64,000 nucleotides of DNA from Megachile rotundata (Eukaryota > Arthropoda > Insecta > Hymenoptera > Megachilidae): the NCBI RefSeq assembly GCF_050947335.1, contig NC_134988.1, positions 620,001 through 684,000 on the forward strand, written 5' to 3'. A model generated the notes under the pieces. It worked only from the letters and a program-made list of their open reading frames with translations, did not search any database and was not told where the DNA came from. Below, one piece after another: positions 14,675 to 31,135 of the stretch. Position 1 is the first letter of the stretch; each line of letters begins with the position of its first letter. The translations under genes were made by a program, and so were the position numbers.

Positions 14675-16344
14675 CATACAATCACAATCATACAATCACA
14701 ATCATACAATCGCAAGCATACAATCACATTCATACAATCTCAATCATACAATCTCAATCATACAATCACAATCATACAATTACAATCATACAATTACAAT
14801 CATACAATCGCAATCATACAATCACAATCATTCTATCACAATCATACAATCACAATCATACAATCACAATCATACAATCACAATCATACAATCACAATCA
14901 TACAATCACAATCATACATTCAAAATCATACAATCACAATCATACAATCGTAATCATACAATCACAATCATACAATCGCAATCATACAATTACAATCTCC
15001 CAAATACAATCATACAATCACAATCGTACAATCACAATCATACAATCACAATCATGCAATCACAATCATACATTCAAAATCATGCAATCACAATCATACA
15101 GTCACAATCATGCAATCACAATCATACAATCATAATCATACAATCACAATCATACAATCACAATCATACAATCACAATCATACAATCACAATCATGCAAT
15201 CACAATCATACAATCATAATCATACAATTACAATCATACATCGCAATCATACAATCACAATCATACAATCGCAATCATACAATTACAATATCCCAAATAC
15301 AAACTCCCAAATACAATCATACAATCACAATCATACAATCACAATCATACAATCACAATCATGCAATCACAATCATACAATCATATTCATACAATCACAA
15401 TCATACAATCACAATCGTACATTCACAATCGTACAATCACAATCGCACAACCACAATCAGACAACCATACTCATACAATCACAATCATACAATCACAATC
15501 ATACAATCACAATCATACAATCACAATCATACAATCACAATCATACAATCACAATCATACAATCACAATCATACAATCATACATCACAATCATACAATCA
15601 CAATCATACAATCGCAATCATACAATTACAATCTCCCAAATACAATCTCCCAAATACAATCATACAATCACAATCATACAATCGCAAGCATACAATCACA
15701 ATCATACAATCTCAATCATACAATCACAATCATACAATCATAATCATACAATTACAATCATACATCACAATCATACAATCACATTCATACAATCACAATC
15801 ATACTATCGCAATCATACAATCACAATCACACAATCGCAATCATACAATTACAATATCCCAAATACAAACTCCCAAATACAATCATACAATCACAATCAT
15901 ACAATCACAATCATACAATCACAATCGTACATTCACAATCGTACAATCGCAATCGCACAACCACAATCAGACAATCACACTCATACAATCACAATCATAC
16001 AATCACAATCATACAATCACAATCATACAATCACAATCATACAATCACAACCATGCAATCACAAAAATACAATCATAATCATACAATCACAATCATACAA
16101 TCGCAATCATACAATCACAATCATACAATCATAATCATACAATCACAATCATACAATCATAATCATACAATTACAATCATACATCACAATCATACAATCA
16201 CAATCATACAATCGCAATCATACAATTACAATCTCCCAAATACAATCTCCCAAATACAATCATACTGTCACAATCATACAATCACAATCATACAATCACA
16301 ATCATACAATCACAATCATACATTCAAAATCATGCAATCACAAT
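14675..16344 (+). repeat. Tandem copy 1 of a 1.67 kb block (partner 16,345-18,000)
   Basis: It is directly adjacent to its partner, head to tail. Markers at an offset of 1,670 bp include the ATTCTATC unit (14,831 and 16,501), the CGCAAGC unit and both CGTAC modules. Copies agree almost base for base; a CATAC/CGTAC difference occurs near 15,660 against 17,330. The match to the following sequence runs about 100 bp past the copy end, as expected for a true tandem duplication. Confidence 0.85.
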
Positions 16345-18000
16345 CATACAATCACAATCATACAATCACAATCATACAATCGCAAGCATACAATCACATT
16401 CATACAATCTCAATCATACAATCTCAATCATACAATCACAATCATACAATTACAATCATACAATTACAATCATACAATCGCAATCATACAATCACAATCA
16501 TTCTATCACAATCATACAATCACAATCATACAATCACAATCATACAATCACAATCATACAATCACAATCATACAATCACAATCATACATTCAAAATCATA
16601 CAATCACAATCATACAATCGTAATCATACAATCACAATCATACAATCGCAATCATACAATTACAATCTCCCAAATACAATCATACAATCACAATCGTACA
16701 ATCACAATCATACAATCACAATCATGCAATCACAATCATACATTCAAAATCATGCAATCACAATCATACAGTCACAATCATGCAATCACAATCATACAAT
16801 CATAATCATACAATCACAATCATACAATCACAATCATACAATCACAATCATACAATCACAATCATGCAATCACAATCATACAATCATAATCATACAATTA
16901 CAATCATACATCGCAATCATACAATCACAATCATACAATCGCAATCATACAATTACAATATCCCAAATACAAACTCCCAAATACAATCATACAATCACAA
17001 TCATACAATCACAATCATACAATCACAATCATGCAATCACAATCATACAATCATATTCATACAATCACAATCATACAATCACAATCGTACATTCACAATC
17101 GTACAATCACAATCGCACAACCACAATCAGACAACCATACTCATACAATCACAATCATACAATCACAATCATACAATCACAATCATACAATCACAATCAT
17201 ACAATCACAATCATACAATCACAATCATACAATCACAATCATACAATCATACATCACAATCATACAATCACAATCATACAATCGCAATCATACAATTACA
17301 ATCTCCCAAATACAATCTCCCAAATACAATCGTACAATCACAATCATACAATCGCAAGCATACAATCACAATCATACAATCTCAATCATACAATCACAAT
17401 CATACAATCATAATCATACAATTACAATCATACATCACAATCATACAATCACATTCATACAATCACAATCATACTATCGCAATCATACAATCACAATCAC
17501 ACAATCGCAATCATACAATTACAATATCCCAAATACAAACTCCCAAATACAATCATACAATCACAATCATACAATCACAATCATACAATCACAATCGTAC
17601 ATTCACAATCGTACAATCGCAATCGCACAACCACAATCAGACAATCACACTCATACAATCACAATCATACAATCACAATCATACAATCACAATCATACAA
17701 TCACAATCATACAATCACAATCATGCAATCACAAAAATACAATCATAATCATACAATCACAATCATACAATCGCAATCATACAATCACAATCATACAATC
17801 ATAATCATACAATCACAATCATACAATCATAATCATACAATTACAATCATACATCACAATCATACAGTCACAATCATACAATCGCAATCATACAATTACA
17901 ATCTCCCAAATACAATCATACTGTCACAATCATACAATCACAATCATACAATCACAATCATACAATCACAATCATACATTCAAAATCATGCAATCACAAT
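16345..18000 (+). repeat. Tandem copy 2 of the 1.67 kb block (partner 14,675-16,344)
   Basis: It matches copy 1 at an offset of 1,670 bp until about 17,900, then at 1,656 bp, because one of two CTCCCAAAT units has been lost before the CTGTCAC unit at 17,921 (partner 16,265). High identity and adjacency mark this as one of the youngest duplications in the left domain. Confidence 0.85.
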
Positions 18001-19844
18001 CATACAATCACAATCATACAATCACAATCATACAATCGCAAGCATACAATCACATTCATACAATCTCAATCATACAATCTCAATCATACAATCACAATCA
18101 TACAATCATAATCATACAATTACAATCATACATCACAATCATACAATCACAATCATCCAATCACAATCATGCAATCACAATCATACATTCAAAATCATGC
18201 AATCACAAACATACAATCACAATCATGCAATCACAATCATACAATCATAATCATACAATCACAATCATACAATCACAATCGTACAATCACAATCGTACAA
18301 TCACAATCGCACAACCACAATCAGACAATCACAATCATACAATCACAATCATACAATCACAATCATACAATCACAATCATACAATCACAATCATACAATC
18401 ACAATCATACAATCACAATCATGCAATCACAATCATACATTCAAAATCATGCAATCACAATCATACAATCACAATCATGCAATCACAATCATACAATCAT
18501 AATCATACAATTACAATCATACATCACAATCATACAATCACAATCATACAATCACAATCATACAATCACAATCATACAATCACAATCATACAATCACAAT
18601 CATACAATCACTATCATACAATCACAATCATACAATCACAATCATACAATCGCAAGCATACAATCACATTCATACAATCTCAATCATACAATCTCAATCA
18701 TACAATCACAATCATACAATTACAATCATACAATTACAATCATACAATCGCTATCATACAATCACAATCATACAATCACAATCATACAATCACAATCATA
18801 CAATCACAATCATACAATCACAATCATACAATCACAATCATACATTCAAAACCATGCAATCACAATCATACAATCACAATCATGCAATCACAATCATACA
18901 ATCACAATCATACATTCAAAATCATGCAATCACAATCATACAATCGCAATCATACAATTACAATCTCCCAAATACAATCATACGATCACAATCATACAAT
19001 CACAATCATACAATCACAATCATACAATCACAATCATACAATCGCATTCATACAATTGCAATCATACAATCACAATCATACAATCGCAATCATACAATTA
19101 CAATCTCCCAAATACAATCTCCCAAATACAATCATACAATCACAATCATACAATTATAATCATACAATCACAATCATACAATCACAATCATACAATCACA
19201 ATCATTCAATCACAATCATACTATCACAATCATACAATCACAATCATACAATCACAATCATCCAATCACAATCATGCAATCACAATCATACATTCAAAAT
19301 CATGCAATCACAAACATACAATCACAATCATGCAATCACAATCATACAATCATAATCATACAATCACAATCATACAATCACAATCGTACAATCACAATCG
19401 TACAATCACAATCGCACAACCACAATCAGACAATCACAATCATACAATCACAATCATACAATCATAATCATACAATTACAATCATACATCACAATCATAC
19501 AATCACAATCATACAATCGCAATCATACAATTACAATCTCCCAAATACAATCTCCCAAATACAATCATACAATCACAATCATACAATCACAATCATACAA
19601 TCACAATCATACATTCAAAATCATGCAATCACAATCATACAATCACAATCATACAATCACAATCATACAATCGCAAGCATACAATCACATTCATACAATC
19701 TCAATCATACAATCTCAATCATACAATCACAATCATACAATCATAATCATACAATTACAATCATACATCACAATCATACAATCGCAATCATACAATCGCA
19801 ATCGTACAATCACAATCATACAATCGCAATCATACAATTACAAT

Positions 19845-19909
19845 CTCCCAAATACAATCTCCCAAATACAATCTCCCAAACACAATCTCCCAAATACAAT
19901 CTCCCAAAT
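19845..19909 (+). repeat. Five-copy run of the CTCCCAAAT unit
   Basis: CTCCC begins at 19,845, 19,859, 19,873, 19,887 and 19,901, exactly 14 bp apart, with CAAACAC in place of CAAATAC after the third. Nearly everywhere else the unit occurs as a doublet. Triplets are at about 20,949, 52,800 and 55,290, and runs of four at about 21,635, 24,517, 29,957, 39,428 and 48,628. Confidence 0.85.
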
Positions 19910-20110
19910 ACAATCATACAATCACAATCATACAATCACAATCATACAATCACAATCATGCAATCACAATCATACATACAAAATCATGCAATCACAATCA
20001 TACAATCACAATCATGCAATCACAATCATACAATCATAATCATACAATCACAATCATACAATCACAATCATACAATCACAATCATACAATCACAATCATA
20101 CAATCACAAT

Positions 20111-20530
20111 CATACATTCAATATCATGCAATCACAATCATACAATCACAATCATGCAATCACAATCATACAATCACAATCATACATTCAAAATCATGCA
20201 ATCACAATCATACAGTCACAATCACGCAATCACAATCATACAATCACAATCATACAATCACAATCATACAATCACAATCATACAATCACAATCATACAAT
20301 CACAATCATACAATCACAATCATACATTCAATATCATGCAATCACAATCATACAATCACAATCATGCAATCACAATCATACAATCACAATCATACATTCA
20401 AAATCATGCAATCACAATCATACAGTCACAATCACGCAATCACAATCATACAATCACAATCATACAATCACAATCATACAATCACAATCATACAATCACA
20501 ATCATACAATCACAATCATACAATCACAAT
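20111..20530 (+). repeat. Two head-to-tail copies of a 210-bp (15-unit) block
   Basis: The block starting with the rare ATTCAATATC unit at 20,111 is repeated at 20,321. Both copies carry the same ATTCAAAATC, CAGTCAC and CACGCAATC variants in the same order. A partial relative without ATTCAATATC lies near 21,090. The period is exactly 15 units. Confidence 0.85.
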
Positions 20531-21690
20531 CATACAATCACAATCATACAATCACAATCATACAATCACAATCATACAATCACAATCATACAATCACAAT
20601 CATACAATCACAATCATACAATCACAATCATACAATCGCAAGCATACAATCACAATCATACAATCTCAATCATACAATCTCAATCATACAATCACAGTCA
20701 TACAATCATAATCATACAATTACAATCATACATCACAATCATACAATCACAATCATACAATCGCAATCATACAATCACAATCATACAGTCGCAATCATAC
20801 AATTGCAATCTCCCAAATACAATCTCCCAAATACAATCATACAATCACAATCATACAATCACAATCATACAATCACAATCATACAATCGAATTCATACAA
20901 TCGCAATCATACAATCACAATCATACAATCGCAATCATACAATTACAATCTCCCAAATACAATCTCCCAAATACAATCTCCCAAATACAATCATACAATC
21001 ACAATCATACAATCATAATCATACAATCACAATCATACAATCACAATCATACAATCACAATCATGCAATCACAATCATACAATCACAATCATACATTCAA
21101 AATCATGCATTCACAATCATACAGTCACAATCACGCAATCACAATCATACAATCACAATCATACAATCACAATCATACAATCACAATCATACAATCACAA
21201 TCATACAATCACAATCATACAATCACAATCATACAATCACAATCATACAATCACAATCATACAATCACAATCATACAATCACAATCATACAATCACAATC
21301 ATACAATCACAATCATACAATCGCAAGCATACAATCACAATCATACAATCTCAATCATACAATCTCATTCATACAATCACAATCATACAATCATAATCAT
21401 ACAATTACAATCATACATCACAATCATACAATCACAATCATACAATCGCAATCATACAATCACAATCATACAGTCGCAATCATACAATTGCAATCTCCCA
21501 AATACAATCTCCCAAATACAATCATACAATCACAATCATACAATCACAATCATACAATCACAATCATACAATCGAATTCATACAATCGCCATCATACAAT
21601 CACAATCATACAATCGCAATCATACAATTACAATCTCCCAAATACAATCTCCCAAATACAATCTCCCAAATACAATCTCCCAAATACAAT
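20410..21690 (+). repeat. Two copies of a ~685-bp block
   Basis: The unit pair CAGTCGC followed by AATTGCAATC occurs at 20,786 and again at 21,471. Around both, the order is the same: CACGCAATC, a long consensus run, a CGCAAGC unit, a 13-mer, then the CTCCCAAAT doublet and a GAATTC unit. The offset of 685 is 49 units minus one base, which fits one 13-bp unit per copy. The end run of CTCCCAAAT units is three in the first copy and four in the second. Confidence 0.75.
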
Positions 21691-24224
21691 CATACAATCA
21701 CAATCATACAATCATAATCATACAATCACAATCATACAATCACAATCATACAATCACAATTATACTATCACAATCATACAATCACAATCATACAAGCACA
21801 ATCAAACAATCACAATCATGCAATCACAATCATACATTCAAAATCATGCAATCACAATCATGCAATCACAATCATGCAATCACAATCATACAATCATAAT
21901 CATACAATCACAATCATACAATCACAATCGTACAATCACAATCGTACAATCACAATCGCACAACCACAATCAGACAATCACAATCATACAATCACAACCA
22001 TACAATCACAATCATACAATCACAATCATACAATCACAATCATGCAATCACAAAAATACAATCATAATCATACAATCACAATCATACAATCGCAATCATA
22101 CAATCACAATCATACATTCATAATCATACAATCACAATCATACAATCATAATCATACAATTACAACCATACATCACAATCATACAATCACAATCATACAA
22201 TCGCAATCATACAATTACAATCTCCCAAATACAATCTCCCAAATACAATCATACAATCACAATCATACAATCACAATCATACAATCACAATCATACAATC
22301 ACAATCATACAATCACAATCATACAATCACAATCATACAATCACAATCATACAATCACAATCATACAATCACAAAATCATACAATCACAATCATACAATC
22401 ACAATCATACAATCACAATCGTACATTGAAAATCATGCAATCACAACCATACAATCACAATCATGCAATCACAATCATACAATCACAATCATACATTCAA
22501 AATCATGCAATCGCAATCATACAATCACAATCATGCAATCACAATCATACAATCACAATCATACAATCACAATCATACAATCACAATCATACAATCACAA
22601 TCATACAATCACAATCATACAATCACAATCATACAATCACAATCATACAATCACAATCATACAATCACAATCATACAATCATAATCATACAATTACAATC
22701 ATACATCACAATCATACAATCACAATCATGCAATCGCAATCATACAATTACAATCTCCCAAATACAATCTCCCAAATACAATCATACAATCACAATCATA
22801 CAATCACAATCATACAATCACAATCATACAATCACTATCATACAATCACAATCATACAATCACAATCATACAATCGCAAGCATACAATCACATTCATACA
22901 ATCTCAATCATACAATCTCAATCATACAATCACAATCATACAATTACAATCATACAATTACAATCATACAATCACAATCATACAATCACAATCATACATT
23001 CAAAATCATGCAATCACAATCATACATTCAAAATCATGCAATCACAATCATACAATCACAATCATGCAATCACAATCATACAATCACAATCATACAATCA
23101 CAATCATACAATCACAATCATACAATCACAATCATACAATCACAATCATACAATCACAATCATACAATCACAATCATACAATCATAATCATACAACCACA
23201 ATCAGACAATCACAATCATACAATCACAATCATACAATCACAATCATACAATCACAATCATACAATCACAATCATACAATCACAATCATACAATCACAAT
23301 CATGCAATCACAATCATGCATTCAAAATCATGCAATCACAATCATACAATCACAATCATGCAATCACAATCATACAATCATAATCATACAATTACAATCA
23401 TACAATCATAATCATACAATCACAATCATACAATCACAATCGTACAATCACAATCGTACAATCGCAATCGCACAACCACAATCAGACAATCACAATCATA
23501 CAATCACAACCATACAATCACAATCATACAATCACAATCATACAATCACAATCACACTATCACAATCATACAATCACAATCATACAATCACAATCATACA
23601 ATCACAATCATACAATCACAATCATACATTCAAAATCATGCAATCACAACCATACAATCACAATCATGCAATCACAATCATACAATCACAATCATACATT
23701 CAAAATCATGCAATCACAATCATACAATCACAATCATACAATCACAATCATACAATCACAATCATACAATCACAATCATACAATCACAATCATACAATCA
23801 CAATCATACAATCACAATCATACAATCACAATCATACAATCGCAATCATACAATCACAATCATACAACCACAATCATACAATCACAATCATGCAATCACA
23901 AAAATACAATCATAATCATACAATCACAATCATACAATCGCAATCATACAATCACAATCATACAATCATAATCATACAATCACAATCATACAATCATAAT
24001 CATACAATTACAATCATACATCACAATCATACAATCACAATCATACAATCGCAATCATACAATTACAATCTCCCAAATACAATCTCCCAAATACAATCAT
24101 ACAATCACAATCATACAATCACAATCATACAATCACAATCATACAATCACAATCATACTATCACAATCATACAATCACAATCATACAATCACAATCATAC
24201 AACCACAATCATACATTCAAAATC

Positions 24225-25060
24225 ATGCAATCACAATCATACAATCACAATCATACAATCACAATCATACAATCGCAAGCATACAATCACATTCATACAA
24301 TCTCAATCATACAATCTCAATCATGCAATCACAATCATACAATTACAATCATACAATTACAATCATACAATCACTGTCATACAATCACAATCATACAATC
24401 ACAATCATACAATCGCAATCATACAATCGAATTCATACAATCGCAATCATACAATCACAATCATACAATCGCAATCATACAATCACAATCATACAATCGC
24501 AATCATACAATTACAATCTCCCAAATACAATCTCCCAAATACAATCTCCCAAATACAATCTCCCAAATACAATCATACAATCACAATCATACAATCACTA
24601 TCATACAATCACAATCATACAATCACAATCATACAATCGCAAGCATACAATCACATTCATACAATCCCAATCATACAATCTCAATCATACAATCACAATC
24701 ATACAATTACAATCATACAATTACAATCATACAATCACAATCATACAATCACTATCATACAATCACAATCATACAATCACAATCATACAATCGCAATCAT
24801 ACAATCACAATCATACAATCGCAATCATACAATCACAATCATACAATCGCAATCATACAATTACAATCATGCAATCACAATCATACAATCACTATCATAC
24901 AATCACAATCATACAATCACAATCATACAATCGCAATCATACAATCGAATTCATACAATCACAATCATACAATCACAATCATACAATCACAATCATACAA
25001 TCCCAATCATACAATCACAATCATACAATCATAATCATGCAATTACAATTATACATCACA
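24225..25060 (+). repeat. Variant block marked by CACTGTC and AATTATACATCAC (related to 29,660-30,335)
   Basis: The rare CACTGTC unit occurs at 24,371 and 29,813. The rare junction AATTACAATTATAC occurs at 25,041, 30,315 and 37,742, and a four-copy CTCCCAAAT run lies between the two markers in both of the first copies. The marker offsets are 5,442 and then 5,274 bp, so about 168 bp (12 units) was lost or gained inside one copy. Limits are approximate. Confidence 0.65.
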
Positions 25061-26149
25061 ATCATACAATCACAATCATACAATCGCAATCATACAATTA
25101 CAATCTCCCAAATACAATCTCCCAAATACAATCATACAATCACAATCATTCAATCACAATCATACAATCACAATCATACAATCACAATCACACTATCACA
25201 ATCATACAATCACAATCATACAATCACAATCATACAATCACAATCATACAATCACAATCATACATTCAAAATCATGCAATCACAACCATACAATCACAAT
25301 CATGCAATCACAATCATACAATCACAATCATACATTCAAAATCATGCAATCACAATCATACAATCACAATCATACAATCACAATCATACAATCACAATCA
25401 TGGAATCACAATCATACAATCACAATCATACAATCACAATCATGCAATCACAACCATACAATCACAATCATGCAATCACAATCATACAATCACAATCATA
25501 CATTCAAAATCATGCAATCACAATCATACAATCATAATCATACAATTACAATCATACAATCATAATCATACAATCACAATCATACAATCACAATCGTACA
25601 ATCACAATCGTACAATCACAATCGCACAACCACAATCAGACAATCACAATCATACAATCACAACCATACAATCACAATCATACAATCACAATCATACAAT
25701 CACAATCACACTATCACAATCGTACAATCACAATCGCACAACCACAATCAGACAATCACAATCATACAATCACAACCATACAATCACAATCATACAATCA
25801 CAATCATACAATCACAATCACACTATCACAATCATACAATCACAATCATACAATCACAATCATACAATCACAATCATACAATCACAATCATACATTCAAA
25901 ATCATGCAATCACAACCATACAATCACAATCATGCAATCACAATCATACAATCACAATCATACATTCAAAATCATGCAATCACAATCATACATTCAAAAT
26001 CATGCAATCACAATCATACAATCACAATCATGCAATCACAATCATACAATCACAATCATACAATCACAATCATACAATCACAATCATACAATCACAATCA
26101 TACAATCACAATCATACAATCGCAATCATGCAATCACAATCATACAATC

Positions 26150-27640
26150 ACTATCATACAATCACAATCATACAATCACAATCATACAATCGCAAGCATA
26201 CAATCACATTCATACAATCTCAATCATACAATCTCAATCATACAATCACAATCATACAATTACAATCATACAATTACAATGATACAATCACAATCATACA
26301 ATCACTATCATACAATCACAATCATACAATCACAATCATACAATCGCAATCATACAATCGAATTCATACAATCGCAATCATACAATCACAATCATACAAT
26401 CGCAATCATACAATCACAATCATACATTCAAAATCATGCAATCACAATCATACAATCACAATCATGCAATCACAATCATACAATCACAATCATACAATCA
26501 CAATCATACAATCACAATCATACAATCACAATCATATAATCACAATCATACAATCACAATCATACAATCACAATCATCCAATCGCAATCATACAATCACA
26601 ATCATACAATCACTATCATACAATCACAATCATACAATCACAATCATACAATCGCAAGCATACAATCACATTCATACAATCTCAATCATAAAATCTCAAT
26701 CATACAATCACAATCATACAATTACAATCATACAATTACAATCATACAATCACAATCATACAATCACAATCATACATTCAAAATCATGCAATCACAATCA
26801 TACAATCACAATCATGCAATCACAATCATACAATCACAATCATACAATCACAATCATACAATCGCAAGCATACAATCACATTCATACAATCTCAATCATA
26901 CAATCTCAATCATACAATCACAATCATACAATTACAATCATACAATTACAATCATACAATCACAATGATACAATCACTATCATACAATCACAATCATACA
27001 ATCACAATCATACAATCGCAATCATACAATCGAATTCATACAATCGCAATCATACAATCACAATCATACAATCGCAATCATACAATCACAATCATACAAT
27101 CACAATCATACAATCACAATCATACAATCGAATTCATACAATCGCAATCATACAATCGCAATCATACAATCGCAATCATACAATTACAATCTCCCAAATA
27201 CAATCTCCCAAATACAATCATACAATCACAATCATACAATCACAATCATACAATCACAATCATACAATCACAATCATACTATCACAATCATACAATCACA
27301 ATCATACAATCACAATCATACAATCACAATCATACATTCAAAATCATGCAATCACAACCATACAATCACAATCATGCAATCACAATCATACAATCACAAT
27401 CATACATTCAAAATCATGCAATCACAACCATACAATCACAATCATGCAATCACAATCATACAATCACAATCATACATTCAAAATCATGCAATCGCAATCA
27501 TACAATCACAATCATGCAATCACAATCATACAATCACAATCATAAATCACAATCATACAATCACAATCATACAATCACAATCATACAATCACAATCATAC
27601 AATCACAATCATACAATCACAATCATACAATCACAATCAT
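26150..27640 (+). repeat. Copy 1 of a ~1.5 kb block (partners 30,850-32,354 and 34,186-35,404)
   Basis: Marker substitutions are shared with 30,850-32,354 at an offset of 4,700 bp: CAATGATAC (26,281 and 30,981) and CATATAATC (near 26,535 and 31,235). The offset becomes 4,714 bp after a one-unit change. The rare 13-bp unit AAATCACAATCAT closes the block near 27,545 and 32,259. Private changes include CATCCAATCGC near 26,579 and CATAAAATCTC near 26,688. CAATGATAC and CATATAATC also recur at 38,646 and about 38,900, marking a further relative at offset 12,365. Confidence 0.75.
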
Positions 27641-29039
27641 ACAATCACAATCATACAATCACAATCATACAATCACAATCATACAATCACAATCATACAA
27701 TCATAATCATACAATTACAATCATACATCACAATCATACAATCACAATCATACAATCGCAATCATACAATTACAATCTCCCAAATACAATCTCCCAAATA
27801 CAATCGTACAATCACAATCATACAATCACAATCATACAATCACAATCATACAATCACAATCACACTATCACAATCATACAATCACAATCATACAATCACA
27901 ATCATACAATCACAATCATACAATCACAATCATACAATCACAATCATACATTCAAAATCATGCAATCACAACCATACAATCACAATCATGCAATCACAAT
28001 CATACAATCACAATCATACATTCAAAATCATGCAATCACAATCATACAATCACAATCATACAATCACAATCATACAATCACAATCATACAATCACAATCA
28101 GAGAATCACAATCATACAATCACAATCATACAATCACAATCATGCAATCACAACCATACAATCACAATCATGCAATCACAATCATACAATCACAATCATA
28201 CATTCAAAATCATGCAATCACAATCATACAATCACAATCATACAATCACAATCATACAATCACAATCATACAATCACAATCATACAATCACAATCATACA
28301 ATCACAATCATACAATCACAATCATACAATCACAATCATACAATCACAATCATACAACCACAATCATACAATCACAATCATGCAATCACAATCATACATT
28401 CAAAATCATACAATCACAATCATACAATCACAATCATACAATCACAATCATACAATCACAATCATACAATCACAATCATACAATCACAATCATACAATCA
28501 CAATCATACAATCATAATCATACAACCACAATCAGACAATCACAATCATACAATCACAATCATACAATCACAATCATACAATCACAATCATACAATCACA
28601 ATCATACAATCACAATCATGCAATCACAATCATACATTCAAAATCATGCAATCACAATCATACAATCACAATCATGCAATCACAATCATACAATCATAAT
28701 CATACAATTACAATCATACAATCATAATCATACAATCACAATCATACAATCACAATCGTACAATCACAATCGTACAATCACAATCGCACAACCACAGTCA
28801 GACAATCGCAATCATACAATCACAACCATACAATCACAATCATACAATCACAATCATACAATCACAATCACACTATCACAATCATACAATCACAATCATA
28901 CAATCACAATCATACAATCACAATCATACAATCACAATCATACATTCAAAATCATGCAATCACAACCATACAATCACAATCATGCAATCACAATCATACA
29001 ATCACAATCATACATTCAAAATCATGCAATCACAATCAT

Positions 29040-29263
29040 ACAATCACAATCATACAATCACAATCATACAATCACAATCATACAATCACAATCATACAAT
29101 CACAATCATACAATCACAATCATACAATCACAATCATACAATCACAATCATACAATCACAATCATACAATCACAATCATACAATCACAATCATACAATCA
29201 CAATCATACAATCACAATCATACAATCACAATCATACAATCACAATCATACAATCACAATCAT
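29040..29263 (+). repeat. Sixteen consecutive perfect consensus units
   Basis: This 224-bp run holds sixteen exact copies of the consensus, bounded by GCAATC units at 29,026 and 29,264. It is the longest perfect run I noticed; other long runs are near 20,450-20,635 and 21,145-21,320. Such homogeneous runs are where one-unit differences between duplicate copies tend to occur. Confidence 0.8.
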
Positions 29264-31135
29264 GCAATCACAAAAATACAATCATAATCATACAATCACA
29301 ATCATACAATCGCAATCATACAATCACAATCATACAATCATAATCATACAATCACAATCATACAATCATAATCATACAATTACAATCATACATCACAATC
29401 ATACAATCACAATCATACAATCGCAATCATACAATTACAATCTCCCAAATACAATCTCCCAAACACAATCATACAATCACAATCATACAATCACAATCAT
29501 ACAATCACAATCATACAATCACAATCATACTATCACAATCATACAATCACAATCAGACAATCACAATCATACAATCACAATCATACATTCAAAATCATGC
29601 AATCACAACCATACAATCACAATCATGCAATCACAATCATACAACCACAATCATACATTCAAAATCATGCAATCACAATCATACAATCACAATCATACAA
29701 TCACAATCATACAATCGCAAGCATACAATCACATTCATACAATCTCAATCATACAATCTCAATCATACAATCACAATCATACAATTACAATCATACAATT
29801 ACAATCATACAATCACTGTCATACAATCACAATCATACAATCACAATCATACAATCGCAATCATACAATCGAATTCATACAATCGCAATCATACAATCAC
29901 AATCATACAATCGCAATCATACAATCACAATCATACAATCGCAATCATACAATTACAATCTCCCAAATACAATCTCCCAAATACAATCTCCCAAATACAA
30001 TCTCCCAAATACAATCATACAATCACAATCATACAATCACTATCATACAATCACAATCATACAATCGAATTCATACAATCGCAATCATACAATCACAATC
30101 ATACAATCGCAATCATACAATCACAATCATACAATCGCAATCATACAATTACAATCATACAATCACAATCATACAATCACTATCATACAATCACAATCAT
30201 ACAATCACAATCATACAATCGCAATCATACAATCGAATTCATACAATCACAATCATACAATCACAATCATACAATCACAATCATACAATCACAATCATAC
30301 AATCATAATCATGCAATTACAATTATACATCACAATCATACAATCACAATCATACAATCGCAATCATACAATTACAATCTCCCAAATACAATCTCCCAAA
30401 TACAATCATACAATCACAATCATACAATCACAATCATACAATCACAATCGTACAATCACAATCGCACAACCACAATCAGACAATCACAATTATACAATCA
30501 CAACCATACAATCACAATCATACAATCACAATCATACAATCACAATCACACTATCACAATCATACAATCACAATCATACAATCACAATCATACAATCACA
30601 ATCATACAATCACAATCATACAATCACAATCATACAACCACATTCATACAATCACAATCATGCAATCACAATCATACATTCAAAATCATGCAATCACAAT
30701 CATACAATCACAATCATACAATCACAATCATACAATCACAATCATACAATCACAATCATACAATCACAATCATACAATCACAATCATACAATCACAATCA
30801 TACAATCATAATCATACAACCACAATCAGACAATCACAATCATACAATCACAATCATACAATCACAATCATACAATCACAATCATACAATCGCAAGCATA
30901 CAATCACATTCATACAATCTCAATCATACAATCTCAATCATACAATCACAATCATACAATTACAATCATACAATTACAATGATACAATCACAATCATACA
31001 ATCACTATCATACAATCACAATCATACAATCACAATCATACAATCGCAATCATACAATCGAATTCATACAATCGCAATCATACAATCACAATCATACAAT
31101 CGCAATCATACAATCACAATCATACATTCAAAATC

